In this document: in pieces, positions 44,581-56,284 of the stretch | Numbering within the stretch: the first letter of the stretch is position 1 | How the letters are laid out: the number at the start of each line of letters is the position of its first letter | From: Seiridium cupressi | Lineage: Eukaryota; Ascomycota; Sordariomycetes; Amphisphaeriales; Sporocadaceae | Assembly (NCBI GenBank): GCA_036674765.1 | Contig: JARVKI010000016.1 | Location: 372,001-436,000 of the forward strand | Length of the DNA: 64,000 nt | Reading direction: 5' to 3' | Made by a program: the position numbers and the translations under genes | Notes under the pieces: generated by a model | Told to the model about the DNA's origin: nothing | The model's input: the letters and a program-made list of their open reading frames with translations, nothing else | Databases searched by the model: none

Positions 44581-47500
44581 ATGAATGCTCCAACTTTGAC
44601 TGTGACGGCATTTCCTACCGTCCACAAGTCACAGCCGTACACATTCCAGAACCCGCATAACACCCCTGGCCATGCACCGCCGCAGCCGAGCCTGACAACC
44701 AAGAGCCTGCCGAGTTTGCCAACAACATTCGACTTCGACGTCTCCTCGTTCAACTTTGATGGTATCGATTTCGACCCGACCCTCCCGGTCAGCAAAATAC
44801 TGAACCCTAGCTCCAATGAGAAAACTACAATTGCACCCACTTCCACGAAATTCGAGGGCCCGAGGCCCCGGACAGCAAAGATGGGGAGGAGGAAGTCGAT
44901 CTTAGGTCGCCCGCAGTCTTGGGTCTCAACCACGAAAAGCACCCCCGATATTCGGCAACCCGCAGAAGAGCAGTCTGCCGAACCCGAAGACCTGGCCAAG
45001 GACGAGAAAAAGGATGAGAAAAAGGATGCAGACGGATCTGGACTTTTACAGCCGCCGGAAAGATCTGGCTCGTTTGCGTCTTTGGCACGACGCTCGTGGA
45101 TGTCTACCTCAAGGACGCCGTCGCCTTCTGCGAGTGCGACAGAGGCTGCCGACTACATTTCGCACGAAACCCGCGAGCGATCCTCCAGTACCTCGTCTAG
45201 CAAACTCAAGAGGCTCTCCCGAAAACGTCCAATGTCAACGATCGATGGCGAAGGCAACAAGTCATCAGATTCACTGGGTAAACTGGGTTCTTATCTCGGA
45301 AAGATGAAGCAGCGTCCTCAGAGTGGCCTATTCAAGGGTGGAGCGCAGAATGACGCCGATAGTACTGCATCCTCGGTAGCCAGTACCGGACCGACCCCTA
45401 GGCCTTCCAACGTTACGTCTGACAACACAATTCCTTCGACCATAGACGAAGTGCATCAACCATCTGGGGCGTCGCAACCACGCGATCCACTATGGTCCGT
45501 TTTCAAGAACCTCGACTCTGAGTATGCAAAGTTCCAAGGAAAGAAGCCGGCCGAGAAGATGAAGCACGTTCGAAGTGTGTTGGTACCTTTCCTGCGAAGT
45601 TATGCTTCCCATGTTTCGAACAAGAAACTGGGCCCTGAGTATGTCGAGCAGAGGGCCAACATTCTCAACAAATGGTGGACCGGGCTGTTGGAGTTGCTTG
45701 ATGGGCCTGCTCAGGGAGCTGTTCCGGGGGTAGATCGACCGGTATTGCATGAAGTTGTAACATCTGTCATGATGCGGCCAGAGTGGCGCATGAACACGCC
45801 CTACTTTAGGCCTCTGGCAGACCGCGACATGCGGGAGCGTGTGAGGGTAAAAGGGCGAGCGGGATCCGGGACCTCTATGGACGATTCCGAAAGTCCCACA
45901 GACTCTGATTTCATAGCTGAGTCGGCAGAACATAACGTGCGGACTATGTTCTCAGCGAATTTGGTACGACAGATGGCGATTGTGGTGGACAAGATGTCGC
46001 AGCGACACATGCCCCTGAGCCTGGTCAATTTTGCTGGGAAAGCTTGCGCCTTTGCATTCTTCTTTGTGCCCGGAATAGCTGATGTTTTGGTGAGGATATG
46101 GGGCTTGACTGCGGATCTGATTCGTCGCGTTGCAGATGAGTTTCATTTACCGCGACGAAGCAAGGGCGAGAGCGATGACATCGTCTCCCTCTTTCCACCC
46201 AGCATGGACAATCTCGGCTGGACCGCTGTGAAGACTATGACGAGCTCTTTAAGACAACCCACGAAGCTTCCCCTGGCTGCCGCAAAGATCGCCTGGCACG
46301 GACCCTGGATTGCGAGATGGCGAGGTCGAGATACCGATCTGTTCTTCATCTTTTGCAAATACTACTTTGTTTTAGCAGAAGAATTCGTGCCCTTCGAACT
46401 TCCACTGGTTGAGAAAAGTCGAGCCCCGGCTTTCGTGCTGGTGAACGCCCAAATCCTGGCCACGTTGGACTCGACAGTGCACCGACAGGCGGCTTACAAT
46501 GCTATGATGTTTCCATCTGCAGATGGGATCGACGCTACCGCCACGGCATTGCCCATAGCGCCGAATAACAATGTTATGAAGGGAATGACGGAGAATCGTC
46601 TGATTGTGCTGCTGAAGGATTTCCTGTCTTCAAGCTCGGTCACTTTCAGGGCCGCGCGCCACACTTTCGCCGAAGCATTTATGGCATTAATGAAGGCATC
46701 AGCAAAGCGGACATCGTTGTTTGATCACAATGCATGTTTCACGCTTTGTGATTTCCTTGAGGAGTCTCTGGTTGCGTACGAGGGTTATGTCGACGTTTAT
46801 AGGCCAACTCTAGAGTATATTGATTGGCCGTTCTGGTTCGACGTATGCAAGAAGATCATGGAATCCAGCAACGCGGGATCCGAGGTCAGGGTCCTATCAC
46901 TGATCTTCTCTATATGGGACGCCATCGTCAGCAACCAGAGCAGAAAGGAAGCGGTGTGCTTCGATTGGCTCCTGAGAGAAGACGTATTCTACAAATGGTT
47001 CAACAACTGGTGCCCGATGGTCAGAGCGTACTACATGCGTCTCTTGTGCTGGCGAATCTGTCGGGACGCTGGGAGTGCGAACGATCTCGATGCGTAAGTC
47101 TAGCTTCCCACGTCCTACTCGTGCCACGTCAACTAACCTTGAAGATAGCAAAATATTTGTGGTTGTGAACAACAGGCTCAAAACTGTATGGTCACATTAC
47201 CTCTGGCAAAAGCAAGATGCCGAGTCGAGTGGAAAGCTTCCACCGTCGACAGCTCCGTCATGGCCAACCCCCGGCAAGCGCTTCATGATTATTCGTACAG
47301 AGGTCCCTGCCACTCAGCCAGGACTTATGATGGGGTTTGATTCATCTACCACGCCTATGGGACCTCTAGAACCCACAGTGTGCCCACCGAGCCCTCGAGG
47401 CTCGGCAGAACTATCATCGACTGAGCCCGCTGGATACAAGAAGAAATGGAATTTGTTCGGCAAGGTCCTTTCTTTTGGTAGTACGAGTGGTGTAAATGAC

Positions 47501-48223
47501 TTGGAAACCATCAGGCGAGAAACAGCCGCTGCTCGCAGGCCTGCACCGCCCCCGAAGTCTAGCGGTACACCAACGCCTCCCGCATCTGACTCTGACAGTC
47601 TGGGTTCGTCACCAACCTATGAAGCGCTTCAATATGTCTTCCGCTTCACACTTCAATGGCATACGCATGGTACCATGACGCCGCCGGCTAGAATCCTGAC
47701 GCGGCCCCGGTTGCCAGCACCCGCTCAATCCTGGGTAGGCGCAAAAATGAAGCGTAGAGATGGAAGCCCGCCGCCGGCAGCAGGTAGGCCAGCGCCCACG
47801 AGAGCAGTCTCGGGCAGCACAAACACTGGTCTCATCGAGGCTGCAAAAAATGCCAATGCCGCGGGAGTCTCACCGACATCGCCGACATCACCGACATCAC
47901 CGACATCACACAGATTGTCTTTACATTTCGAAGCCCTTGATGGCCTCGACGCTCTTGGTTCTTTCGAAACTCGGGGCAGCGACGAGCAAACACGACTGCC
48001 ACGTCCTATGGCACCAACTGCAGAGCCTCTTGTCCTTCCCGTGAAGCCAACGGGTATTTATGCACAACCATCAACTTACGCCGGGCGTGCTCTTGCCGAG
48101 TGGAGCACGGTCGTTGCCGAGTGCAATAGCTTCGTGGATAGGAGACGCGAAGAAGGTGTCCTTGGCCTCAGCGAAGTCGAAGTTCCTTCTCTGGGCGTCG
48201 AAGGTTTTAGGAAGATAGGCTAA
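44581..48223 (+). CDS. DUF1765 domain protein
   Basis: Two exons, 44581-47093 and 47149-48223, joined over a 55-nt intron (GTAAGT donor, GAAGATAG acceptor), giving about 1195 residues. The open frame extends 33 bases upstream of 44581 without an ATG, so the start is MNAPTLTVTAFPTVHK. Residues 1 to about 300 are Ser/Pro-rich, with a conserved-looking FDFDVSSFNFDGIDFDPTLP motif near 50. A helical middle region follows from about 310 to 870 (FLRSYASHVSNKKLGPEYVE; FKYYF-like FIFCKYYFVLAEEFVPFELP; VRVLSLIFSIWDAIV; YYMRLLCWRICRD), which I assign to the fungal DUF1765 family. The C-terminal third is again disordered and has an SPT repeat. Function is unknown in the family; no catalytic motif is seen. 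Confidence 0.85.
47869..47907 (+). repeat. 9-bp minisatellite coding SPT repeats
   Basis: Four near-perfect copies of TCACCGACA inside the DUF1765 gene, translated as SPTSPTSPTSPTS. Length variation between strains would change the protein by multiples of three residues. Confidence 0.85.
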
Positions 48224-49701
48224 GAACCTTCTTAGTTTTGGGATCTTGTCTACCCTGGTTCACCACAGCACTCCCAAAGCTTGGCAATAATCTCATGTCA
48301 CATACAATGAGGCGTACGAAATCCCAAAGAAGCCCAAGGCGGCGTCCTGGCAGGGATAAAAATACGGCGTTTTTGAAGAGCATTTGGTTCACCAATTATT
48401 TGCGGTGCTATGGGGAAGCCTCATTTGTGATCGTAATTGTATCACCGGCGTTTTGGTGGAATTCTCTCTGTTAATAGTCCACAAGCATGGCACTGGATTC
48501 ATGACCAAATTTTACGACTATAGAAAAACATCTCAGGAAAGGTTTCATTTCGATTCATTCTCCGAAACTCACGACGAGTAATCATTAGGGACAGGATATA
48601 AGGGCCAGGAACTGGCGATCGATAGGGTGGGAGTGATTAAGTCACCGGAAAGAAAAATCAAGGTATATAAGCATTGGTTCGTTTCCAACAGGAGATGTGT
48701 CGGTGGTATATAGAAGGAGTTTCTTGTCCCGCGAGACAAATTGGGGACACTTTGATACCCAGCCTTTGTGAGATAGGTATTATATCTTGGCGAATAAAAT
48801 GGGTGTCTTTGGACAGCCATCGTTTTGGTTTTCACACTCTCTACCCATGTCTTCACTGGTGTTTTTGCAACATGGCGTGTAGCTACACTAGCTTCGTGCT
48901 AGTGACTATTTTGCAGGCAGCAAACTGATTACTCGTAAAAGATCAATAGTTCGCCGTTCTGGTGATCTTGAATTTGTAGTTCAAAGTCTTTAGTCTAGGA
49001 CTAGTATCTAAAATGAGCATCAGCCACGCTATGCTGGATTCCCCCATTTAGATACCGCTCTCAGAACATCAACCGAATAGTAGATCACCAAAATAGCGAC
49101 CACTAGTGATAACAAGAACGCAGCGAGGTGTTTGGGGCTAATACTCCACCGTGGCAATGTCTCTTCAGAGGGAAAGTGCGAGTATTGGCTTGAGAAAGAC
49201 TGGTACGAGGACGTCTCGGTCTGGTGGCATGAGCCGATCAGCGTATCCTAGTGCTGGGTTAGTGGCACTCAGTTTGATGGGATTTGCACCTCTTGTACCA
49301 CGAACTTACACTCGAAGAATCATCCCCACCGCTGTCTCTACCATTGGAACTAAGTGGTCTAGGGCTTTGGCTTAGGCGGTTCATTTCTGTCGTTTGGATA
49401 AGTGGTGGTAGCGGGATGGGGGTTAACATTTGCACGGCGAGGGTTTGCTTCGCAGGTTTTGATGAATGCCGAGTGCACACCATATGTCTCATCAATATAT
49501 ATATATATATATATTTTTTTTTGAGAGTGACTGTGATCTTGGTGACGCCAGCCCATCACTAGCAGTCATAAGAACCAAGTCATTATGATTACACGGCAAC
49601 ATCACAAGTAATCGAATAGGCCAAGAATCGAGTAGAACAATTAGATAGGACAAAAGTTTCATTTATCAACTAACTAGAAATGCTGTGGCCCGGTTCTAAT
49701 A
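48224..49701. other. Convergent intergenic region
   Basis: About 1.5 kb between the stops of the DUF1765 gene and the GH53 gene. It holds an AT dinucleotide repeat (listed separately) and no supported gene. Confidence 0.45.
49495..49522. repeat. (AT)n followed by T run
   Basis: About ten AT units (49495-49514) running into a T homopolymer. Simple-sequence repeat. Confidence 0.9.
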
Positions 49702-50925
49702 TTACTTGAAGACGTTCACTGATTCCCGGGAGTAGCCAGTAGTGATAGGCCACTCGCTGTAGTCTGGGTAGAACAGCAAGGCGTCGGTGCAGTTGCTTCC
49801 AAGGGACGTGTTGTTGAGCCACGCCGGCTCCCAGTACCAAACACCTTGACCCAGTCCCTTCGGCACCTGTTCCACGATGTCGATCACCTTGCCTATCCAC
49901 TCGACCTGGCCTTCGACATTGTAAGGAATCTCCGGTTCCGATGACTCCGGAATAGGGTTCCATTGCCCGTCGCAGATGGCTGGGTAATCTGTCTCGACTA
50001 CCTGCACGGGCTTGCCGTACTTCTTCACGAGGGTGTTCAGACTGTCGCGCAAGTTGTCGAAGGTCGCGGACGTCCCGTAGAAGGGGTAGAAGCTAACACC
50101 GAAGACATCGACATCTGAAGTGTGGACACCGTTGTCGAACAGCGCCGAGTACCACCGTGTCTGGAATGTTGTGTTCCAGCCATTGTCGAGGTGGATCATG
50201 ACTTGCGGCTTTTGGAACCCCTTCGCAACGGCATCGTCAAGGCCAGCGCGAGCCGCGCGGTACAGGGTCGCGGCGTTGGTGAAGTTCTTGACCAAGGCAT
50301 GGTATGGCTCGACGTCCACGTCCACGCGGCCGGTGGGCCAGAGGAAGCCATGGCGGATCTCGTTACCCAGAGACACGATATCGAGCTTGATGCCGTTCTT
50401 CTTGAAGGTGAGTAACGTGTCGCTAACATACTTCCTCAGCGTCTGGGACAGGGGCTCCAGGTCCGTCGGCCACGCGGCGGGGATGTATTGCTTCTGCGGA
50501 TCCGCCCAGGTGTCGGAGAAGTGGAAATCGAGGTATAGGCTGTATCCCTTGGCTTGGAACCTCTTTGCGAGATTGAGGGTGTAGTCCAGACCATAAACGC
50601 CGTCGGAGGGGTTGACCCAGATGCGAAGTCGTACACCGTTCATGCCGCCGTCTCCAAGGATGTCGTCCGCCGGGCGAGTGTCATTATTGCGCGCTGTGTC
50701 GGCGTAGAAGAAGGTACCGCTATCCTCCAAGAGTTTGAGGGAGCTCAGATCGTGGCCCTTGTAGAACTGGGCATGACTATGATTTGTGAATAAGTCGATT
50801 TTCCCTCGAACCTCTTATTGTTTCCCTAGAAAAGGATAATGCAGTACTTACTGTGAGCCGCCACCCTTCGAGGGAGCCGAAGCCGCAAGGGCAAGAAACG
50901 ACAAGAACGCAATTAGGATAAACAT
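49702..50925 (-). CDS. Arabinogalactan endo-beta-1,4-galactanase (GH53)
   Basis: Two exons, 50925-50852 and 50776-49702, joined over a 75-nt intron; the product is 382 residues. The first exon encodes a signal peptide (MFILIAFLSFLALAASA), so the enzyme is secreted. The mature start FYKGHDLSSLKLLEDSG and the segments GGMNGVRLRIWVNPSDGVYG and LDFHFSDTWADP are typical of glycoside hydrolase family 53. The two catalytic Glu are visible: acid/base in SLGNEIRHG (about residue 164) and nucleophile in VVETDYP (about 286). It cuts beta-1,4-galactan side chains of type I arabinogalactan and pectin. Length is close to known fungal enzymes plus a short linker. This is the only plant-polysaccharide enzyme in the window. 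Two GCGGGG sites upstream suggest carbon catabolite repression. Confidence 0.93.
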
Positions 50926-51009
50926 TAGGTATTAGTGCTAGGAATTACTAATTACGCCTGTGAAACGACCCCAAAACCGCTCTGCACTCCGCGTGACGTG
51001 GTCATCATA

Positions 51010-51015
51010 CTTATA
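51010..51015 (-). promoter_or_regulatory. TATA-like element of GH53 gene
   Basis: TATAAG on the minus strand about 85-90 bases before the GH53 start codon. Reasonable spacing for a fungal core promoter. Confidence 0.4.
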
Positions 51016-51161
51016 CAGATTCTTTCTCTCGCAGCCGTCCACCCGGAAACGCTTGAGCGAGGCCGAATGTATTCTTCAAATCTTAATATCACCGACTTTT
51101 GGTCTAGCTTCTCACGATACGACCTTCTCCAACCCTCTGTGGTGGAAAATTGGGTTGCACT

Positions 51162-51191
51162 GCGGGGTGCATCTGCATTGCATTTGCGGGG
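51162..51191 (+). promoter_or_regulatory. Paired CreA/Mig1-type sites
   Basis: Two copies of GCGGGG (51162-51167 and 51186-51191), matching the CreA consensus SYGGRG, lie 24 bases apart and about 240-265 bases upstream of the GH53 start. Closely paired sites are what functional CreA targets usually show. Glucose repression of the galactanase is therefore plausible, as inference. Confidence 0.45.
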
Positions 51192-51739
51192 AAGCCCTGC
51201 AATCGAAATAGTCTGTAGTCTAGATGCTAGAGCGCGGAGTATTGCCCGTTTGCTCGCATAGAGCCGCCGGCTCGCTTATAAGCTTCGGTTGGAACGGAAG
51301 ACTTGAGCTAGACCAGACTTCTAGGCATCGTGTAAATCACTCACTTTGCACGCTCAGAGGACCTTGAGATTGACAATGGCGATGTCTGGAAATCACGCTG
51401 CAGATTTCACTCTGCTGACAATCAGCAAAGGCTCCGCAGCATATGAAGCGGTCCTACATGGAATGCCTACATATCAAATGGATATAGTAACCGCCTCAGT
51501 TGGGCGGTAGAGCGCCTGGTTAGGAAGGAAATGAGGCATGATAGAGTGAGAGCGCATACTTCGAGGCACGGGGATTGGTAGAAACCAGGCAATTTATTAA
51601 GATTTACTAGCAACAACCATGACTACCTGACTCATTCGTGCTCTTCATATAGGTAATCTCAACGTCCTCAATCTATACCCCGCCATGTTGATGGATCGTG
51701 CAAACACACTCTTCCTTCTTAAAGGAAGCCTGAAGAGTG

Positions 51740-53683
51740 TTACATGTTTTCATCTTCGTTGAACTTTGATTTAACCCGCACGAACGTGAACTTTCTGGGT
51801 GCAATGACGTTGAAGTAAGGAGGCAAGTAGTATTCTTTCCGTGGATTCTCTGGTGCTCGTCTTGGTGCTGTTGGGACCTCCTCTACCCGGCCAGGGGAAG
51901 CATCACGAAATGTGTTCCTCAAGTCCTCTGCCTTCTTTGACTTCATTCGTTGGCGACCTTCCGAAGTCCCGAACCACGCTTTGATGTTTTCGTTCGGCTT
52001 CGAAAGCCATTCCCGAACAAAAGTCGAGGTGCAGAACCACTGAAAGCCCCTGTCAGTGTTCAGCCAGAAATAAATTGCCTTGTGCTCTCTAAAGTAGGCG
52101 GAATCAGCCGACTCGAGGAACTCTATTCCCTCCGGTGTTGCCAGCCACATCGAGCCTTCTGCGGTTGAAAGCCAATCTCGGGGACTTGTTATCGAGATTG
52201 ACACTAAAGCGAAGCTATTCACCGTGAGACTGTTAGGATCTCTCAGCCAATCGCCACCATACCGACCATGGAAGTCCACCTTGTCGTTCAACCATTGGTG
52301 GCGAGATATCCGCGTGGCATGCGCAAATAGGTCGAGTTGCGCTGCAACATACGCCATTTTTGCCTTTTCGTCGCTGTTTTCCTCTCTGTTGAGGACGTCG
52401 TCATGGACTATGAAGCCGTCAGCGTCATGTATAGGGCCGGCCCGCTCGTATTTGATGGTTATGAGGTCCTCATTGCGCGGCGCGCGTTCCCAGTCCACAT
52501 CTCTGGATTCCTTGCAGACCAGAATTCGCCACTCGCGAGTGACGTTCCGGGGATCCAATAGCTCAGGGTGACAGTTAACCATTGATAGCAGATATACCTG
52601 CATATGATCCCTCATTTGATTCTTGAGAGTCATAGCCGAGGGACTCTGTGGCGGTGCTCCTGAGAGAAGTTGTTCTGCTCGTCTCACAAACTGTAGTCCA
52701 TCAAACAGATCCCCCAAGTCCAGAATTATGGTGCCTGCGCGATGGAGCATGTCGAATAGACATGGTGGGAGTGGTTGCGCGGCTCCCATCCAACTTCGTC
52801 TTTGCTTCATGACTCCAGGCAAGTAGAAGTGTGCGCGATCTGGTTCAATACGGAGTGATAGGAACCCATTCTCCTGCAACACCATGAAAGGTTTGACTCC
52901 TATATTTCTTATTTGGACGATTGACTTTGCGCTACAACACCTGGGGTTAGCGATTCCTTCTCTGAAGATGCTTGGGGGATGACGTTGAGTTCAATATAAT
53001 GTTCCAGGAGCAAAATGCCAGACCAGAAAGACTTTGCTTGTGGGAAGGTTAAAAAAGGAATTAAATGACTACAAAACTTCTTACTATTTGATAGCCTCCT
53101 CTCTGCTCATGTTGCGGAGGCTTGATACTGGGATACCATCGACGTACTGTCGGGCCCAGTCCTCCCAGGCTTCGTCACTTGTCAGTCCAGCTGTGAGCTC
53201 ATCTTTAAGCACCTCTTCAAGGTGGGTCGAATTGACATAGTTCCTCGCACCGACACACTCAAGATTGGCTATTTCAAGCCATCCAGGTATTGTAATTCTA
53301 CCTTCACGCCGTTTGGGCTTGGCATCATATTTCAAAACGACCAGCTCCGGTTCTTCTGTTGCCATTCTCATAATTCTGTTACATATCTCAGGCGGAAACA
53401 CATCTAAATTAAACAAAGATTAGTGATTGCTCTTATGGATAGGTTCTGTAAGTTCTGAAGCGAGTCCCGAGAGTATTTGGCTCTCAAGACATTGATTTCG
53501 CACCCGAACCAGACTCAAGGAAGCACAAAGGGACCACAAATGGTACGTACGATCTAGCCAGCCCAGCCTTGACCCTTTACGAGACCTAAGCTCGCTGAAC
53601 TTGTGTCGCGGCTCGGAAAGACTTGTGGTTTTCAAAGAGACCCTGCCGCTGGCACTCCCAATGTGTGTATTCGAATGCTCCAT
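51740..53683 (-). CDS. Uncharacterised protein with repeated Trp motifs
   Basis: Three exons: 53683-53551, 53403-53085 and 52931-51740, with introns of 147 and 153 nt, giving 547 residues. All joins keep frame; the second uses TTGTAG as acceptor, which restores an open reading (YAKSIVQIRNIGVKPFMVLQ) where nearer acceptors create stops. Near residue 45 the segment HVFPPEICNRIMRMA resembles the start of an F-box-like or 2EXR module, a weak similarity. In the C-terminal third a degenerate motif W(L/F)xTxxG recurs: DWLSTAEG, MWLATPEG, FWLNTDRG and AWFGTSEG, with related EWLSKPNE. The middle (LFDMLHRAGTIILDLGDLF) looks helical and globular. I do not recognise a family. The gene may belong to an expanded fungal family of 2EXR/F-box-like proteins, but I cannot show that. 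Confidence 0.65.
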
Positions 53684-54000
53684 GATTGTATGTTCTCCGG
53701 AATGGTAGCTTCAAGTAAGCAGTAAGAAAATGTTAGAAAAGCTCTTAGTTCATAAAACCACAGAAGGAGTAATGAAGATTGGAATGGTATTTTTTTTATT
53801 TGTATGAGTGATATGATTGTGAATTGGCAAAGGGAATGTTTGCCAGGAGTTACATGGTGAAGTCAGGTTGGCTCGAGCAACGACACACGGCGATTCACAA
53901 CTCTGTCCAATTATTCACTCTCACTGGGAATACCCAGTAACACCAGTTCAGCGCCATAGATAATGTTGAGGTATTATAGTCCTAACCATCAAGGCACTGG

Positions 54001-54017
54001 TTTTTTTTTTTTTTTTT
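54001..54017. repeat. T homopolymer
   Basis: Seventeen consecutive T followed by CTTC. Confidence 0.85.
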
Positions 54018-54698
54018 CTTCAATAGAGCTTTGGTAAAATTTGTGAATAATCTCTACGACTAAGTGAGACTATAAGCATCGAAGAGTGATTCACCCGCGT
54101 CGGAAGAAGTACGAACGAAAACAACGTTTCCTTCTCTTATCCTCGAAATGTAAGTACGCGATGTTCGTGCGACAAACGTCACCAATTGGCATCGAGACTT
54201 TAATGCGGGGTCTAGATGGGTCTGTGAAATGTAGTTCTCATCTTGTTTGTCATTCAACTTCATCATTCCTCTCAATGCGGCACCGGTTGCCGGCATTGGT
54301 GAGCGTGAGAGATGGCCAGCGACCTCAGGACATGAGTCGTGAACAAGATCGACCATGGACGTTACTGGTTGAAGTTGAGTCCGAGACATGCGAAAGACGA
54401 GTTATCTAGGACCATGGGTGCCGATTGTGCCGGAGAGCACGCACCCATGCTCCAGTGAACGAAGTGCGTGTATTTGATCTGCAGCTGTCTCCGGACCATC
54501 TCGTTATTAGCCTCTGAGAGTTAAAGTGTAGATGGGCTGAGTGCAAGCTACGATCAGAGAACAAGCCGTGATTATTGCATGTGATTAATAGCATATGATA
54601 TGGTAAGTTGCATTATTCACAATCGAAGTGGATAAATACGAAGGCAATTGCGATCATACCAATCTACTAAATCGATGCTCACAGTAAGAATTATGAAC

Positions 54699-54699
<1 letters not shown>

Positions 54700-54736
<37 letters not shown>

Positions 54737-54886
54737 AAAAAAGGTTAGAATTGTGGCCCAAATAAAAACCCCCAAAAAAAGAAAAAGAAAAAAAAAAAAA
54801 TTGAAAGAAACCGCGTNNNNNNNNNNTTTTTTTTTTTTTTATAAAAAAAAACACTAAAACTTTTTCCCAACTAATTATTTTTTACC

Positions 54887-54920
<34 letters not shown>
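54700..54920. repeat. A/T homopolymer tract flanking a 10-N gap
   Basis: Three long A runs and one T run surround ten N at 54817-54826. Bases between the runs are strings of short homopolymers (CCCCC, AAAAAAA, TTTTTT), typical of low-quality consensus around a gap rather than of real sequence. Confidence 0.85.
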
Positions 54921-54923
<3 letters not shown>

Positions 54924-55165
54924 CAGAACTGCTTCTATTGGTGCCCATATTACAACCCCACATATTCAGTAATCTAACAACTCATACTTGAATCGAGACC
55001 AGTTGTAGGAAGATAGCTTCATACCCCTTCAAAAGTGATGGGTTAATTGACTGCATGAATGATGAAAGGTTCATTCGGCAGTCTCTACTTAGTATCAGAA
55101 TAAGAGTCAAACAGTGTATCCATCAGCGGAAGTGGGTATATTTCTTTAGTCATCGACCGGTCACA

Positions 55166-56284
55166 CTAGATAGTCCTCAATGGCAAAATATGTTGTACCA
55201 AGCATTCCCTTCTGCAAAGCGGACACTCCGGTTTTTCTCTAACCCAGTCTCCGATGCATTCCCAGCAGAAGACATGACCACATTGTGTGGCCGACGGGTC
55301 CTTGAGCTCCTCGAGACACAACGTACACTTCCGTTGTTGAGCACCCTTGATCCAGCCCATGGTCTTTCCATCCACTAGATCATAACGTGGTTGACCAAGA
55401 AATGGTGTATGTGTCGCCGAGGCCAGATCGACGTTAGTTTGAGCCTTGCCAGCACCCGCTGAAGCTAGCAATGCGTTATTACTGCTATACGCATGCTCGT
55501 TCAGGGATACGTTTGTGCCCGAATAAGCGATACGCTCGCGTTCCCGCTCGGCCTCTGCATTTGATAGAGTTGACTTCATGTGCAAGTATCCCTGTACCGC
55601 GAACTGGATGACTAAGAGGACGCCCAACACCTCATATCCTACTCGCTCTGTGCTCTCATTGATCTTGTGCGTGAATATATACCGTAGTCCGGTGATGCGC
55701 TTGGCAAGCTCGTAGTAGGATCCGCTGAAGTAAAACAATGCCAGACTGCAAGCGTATATCGGTTCTGGACTTGTGATTGTTGACAAATTCGCGGATAGAT
55801 ATGACTGGATCCTGTAGCTCCAGGATTCCAGTCGTTTCCCCCCTTGCATTCGTATCCTGGCTAAACTCTTTTCTAATTGCGACCTGATCTTTGCTCGTAA
55901 CTTGGGAAGTATCCTCGAAAGCGTGTACGGCAGCAATATGCTACCGGCTATATATGTCGCTCTTTTTGGAAGCGCGGGCAACACGCCGGTTTGTCCCTCG
56001 ACCTGGACGAGATCGCAGTACTCTTCGCCTAGAGTGCGATTTCCGATGAGGGTTGTAAGGCACAGATACAGCAGGTCGGCGATGGTTCTCGACTCGGCAT
56101 TCCAGGCATGTGCAGATCGTGCACCTAACAGATGTCGGTGCAATTCAGTGAGCTGATTCGTGAGGACGCCCTGGAAGTATGCATCTTTCTGGTGCGAGCG
56201 AATGATGTCTGGTGCAAAAGCATAGGGATACGGTGACGATGGTAAGGTTGCGACAGACGGCTTGCCGCCGACCACGGTGGCCAT
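55166..56284 (-). CDS. Peroxisome biogenesis factor 10 (Pex10)
   Basis: A single exon of 372 residues from the ATG at 56284. The N-terminal half is the Pex2/Pex12-type membrane domain (FAPDIIRSHQKDAYFQGVLT; LGEEYCDLVQVEG; RATYIAGSILLPYTLSRIL), with hydrophobic segments near 110-127, 175-190 and 216-233. The C-terminal C3HC4 RING finger has all eight ligands: Cys320, Cys323, Cys335, His337, Cys340, Cys343, Cys354 and Cys357. Pex10 is a ubiquitin ligase of the peroxisomal membrane that works with Pex2 and Pex12 to recycle the import receptor Pex5. Length is normal. It is divergent from the Erd1-like gene, the two starts being 500 bases apart. Confidence 0.95.
   Translation of the reverse strand: MATVVGGKPSVATLPSSPYPYAFAPDIIRSHQKDAYFQGVLTNQLTELHRHLLGARSAHAWNAESRTIADLLYLCLTTLIGNRTLGEEYCDLVQVEGQTGVLPALPKRATYIAGSILLPYTLSRILPKLRAKIRSQLEKSLARIRMQGGKRLESWSYRIQSYLSANLSTITSPEPIYACSLALFYFSGSYYELAKRITGLRYIFTHKINESTERVGYEVLGVLLVIQFAVQGYLHMKSTLSNAEAERERERIAYSGTNVSLNEHAYSSNNALLASAGAGKAQTNVDLASATHTPFLGQPRYDLVDGKTMGWIKGAQQRKCTLCLEELKDPSATQCGHVFCWECIGDWVREKPECPLCRRECLVQHILPLRTI

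Larger units (their letters stand above)
50926..51739. other. Spacer upstream of GH53 gene
   Basis: About 800 bases. The GH53-proximal half has a TATA-like element and two CreA-type sites (listed). The remainder shows no coding signal; a tRNA-like fragment near 51485 was rejected. Confidence 0.45.
53684..55165. other. Low-complexity region with assembly gap
   Basis: No coding sequence is supported. It contains a T run (54001-54017), A-rich homopolymers and a 10-N gap (listed separately). Sequence between about 54690 and 54925 looks unreliable. Confidence 0.5.

Noticed and set aside
51485..51600. tRNA-like fragment: CAGTTGGGCGGTAGAGCGCCTGG resembles a D arm, and GCCTGGTT pairs with AACCAGGC about 60 bases later
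   Set aside because: There is no T arm with a GGTTC-type B box and no acceptor stem pairing; the stem is a short inverted repeat.
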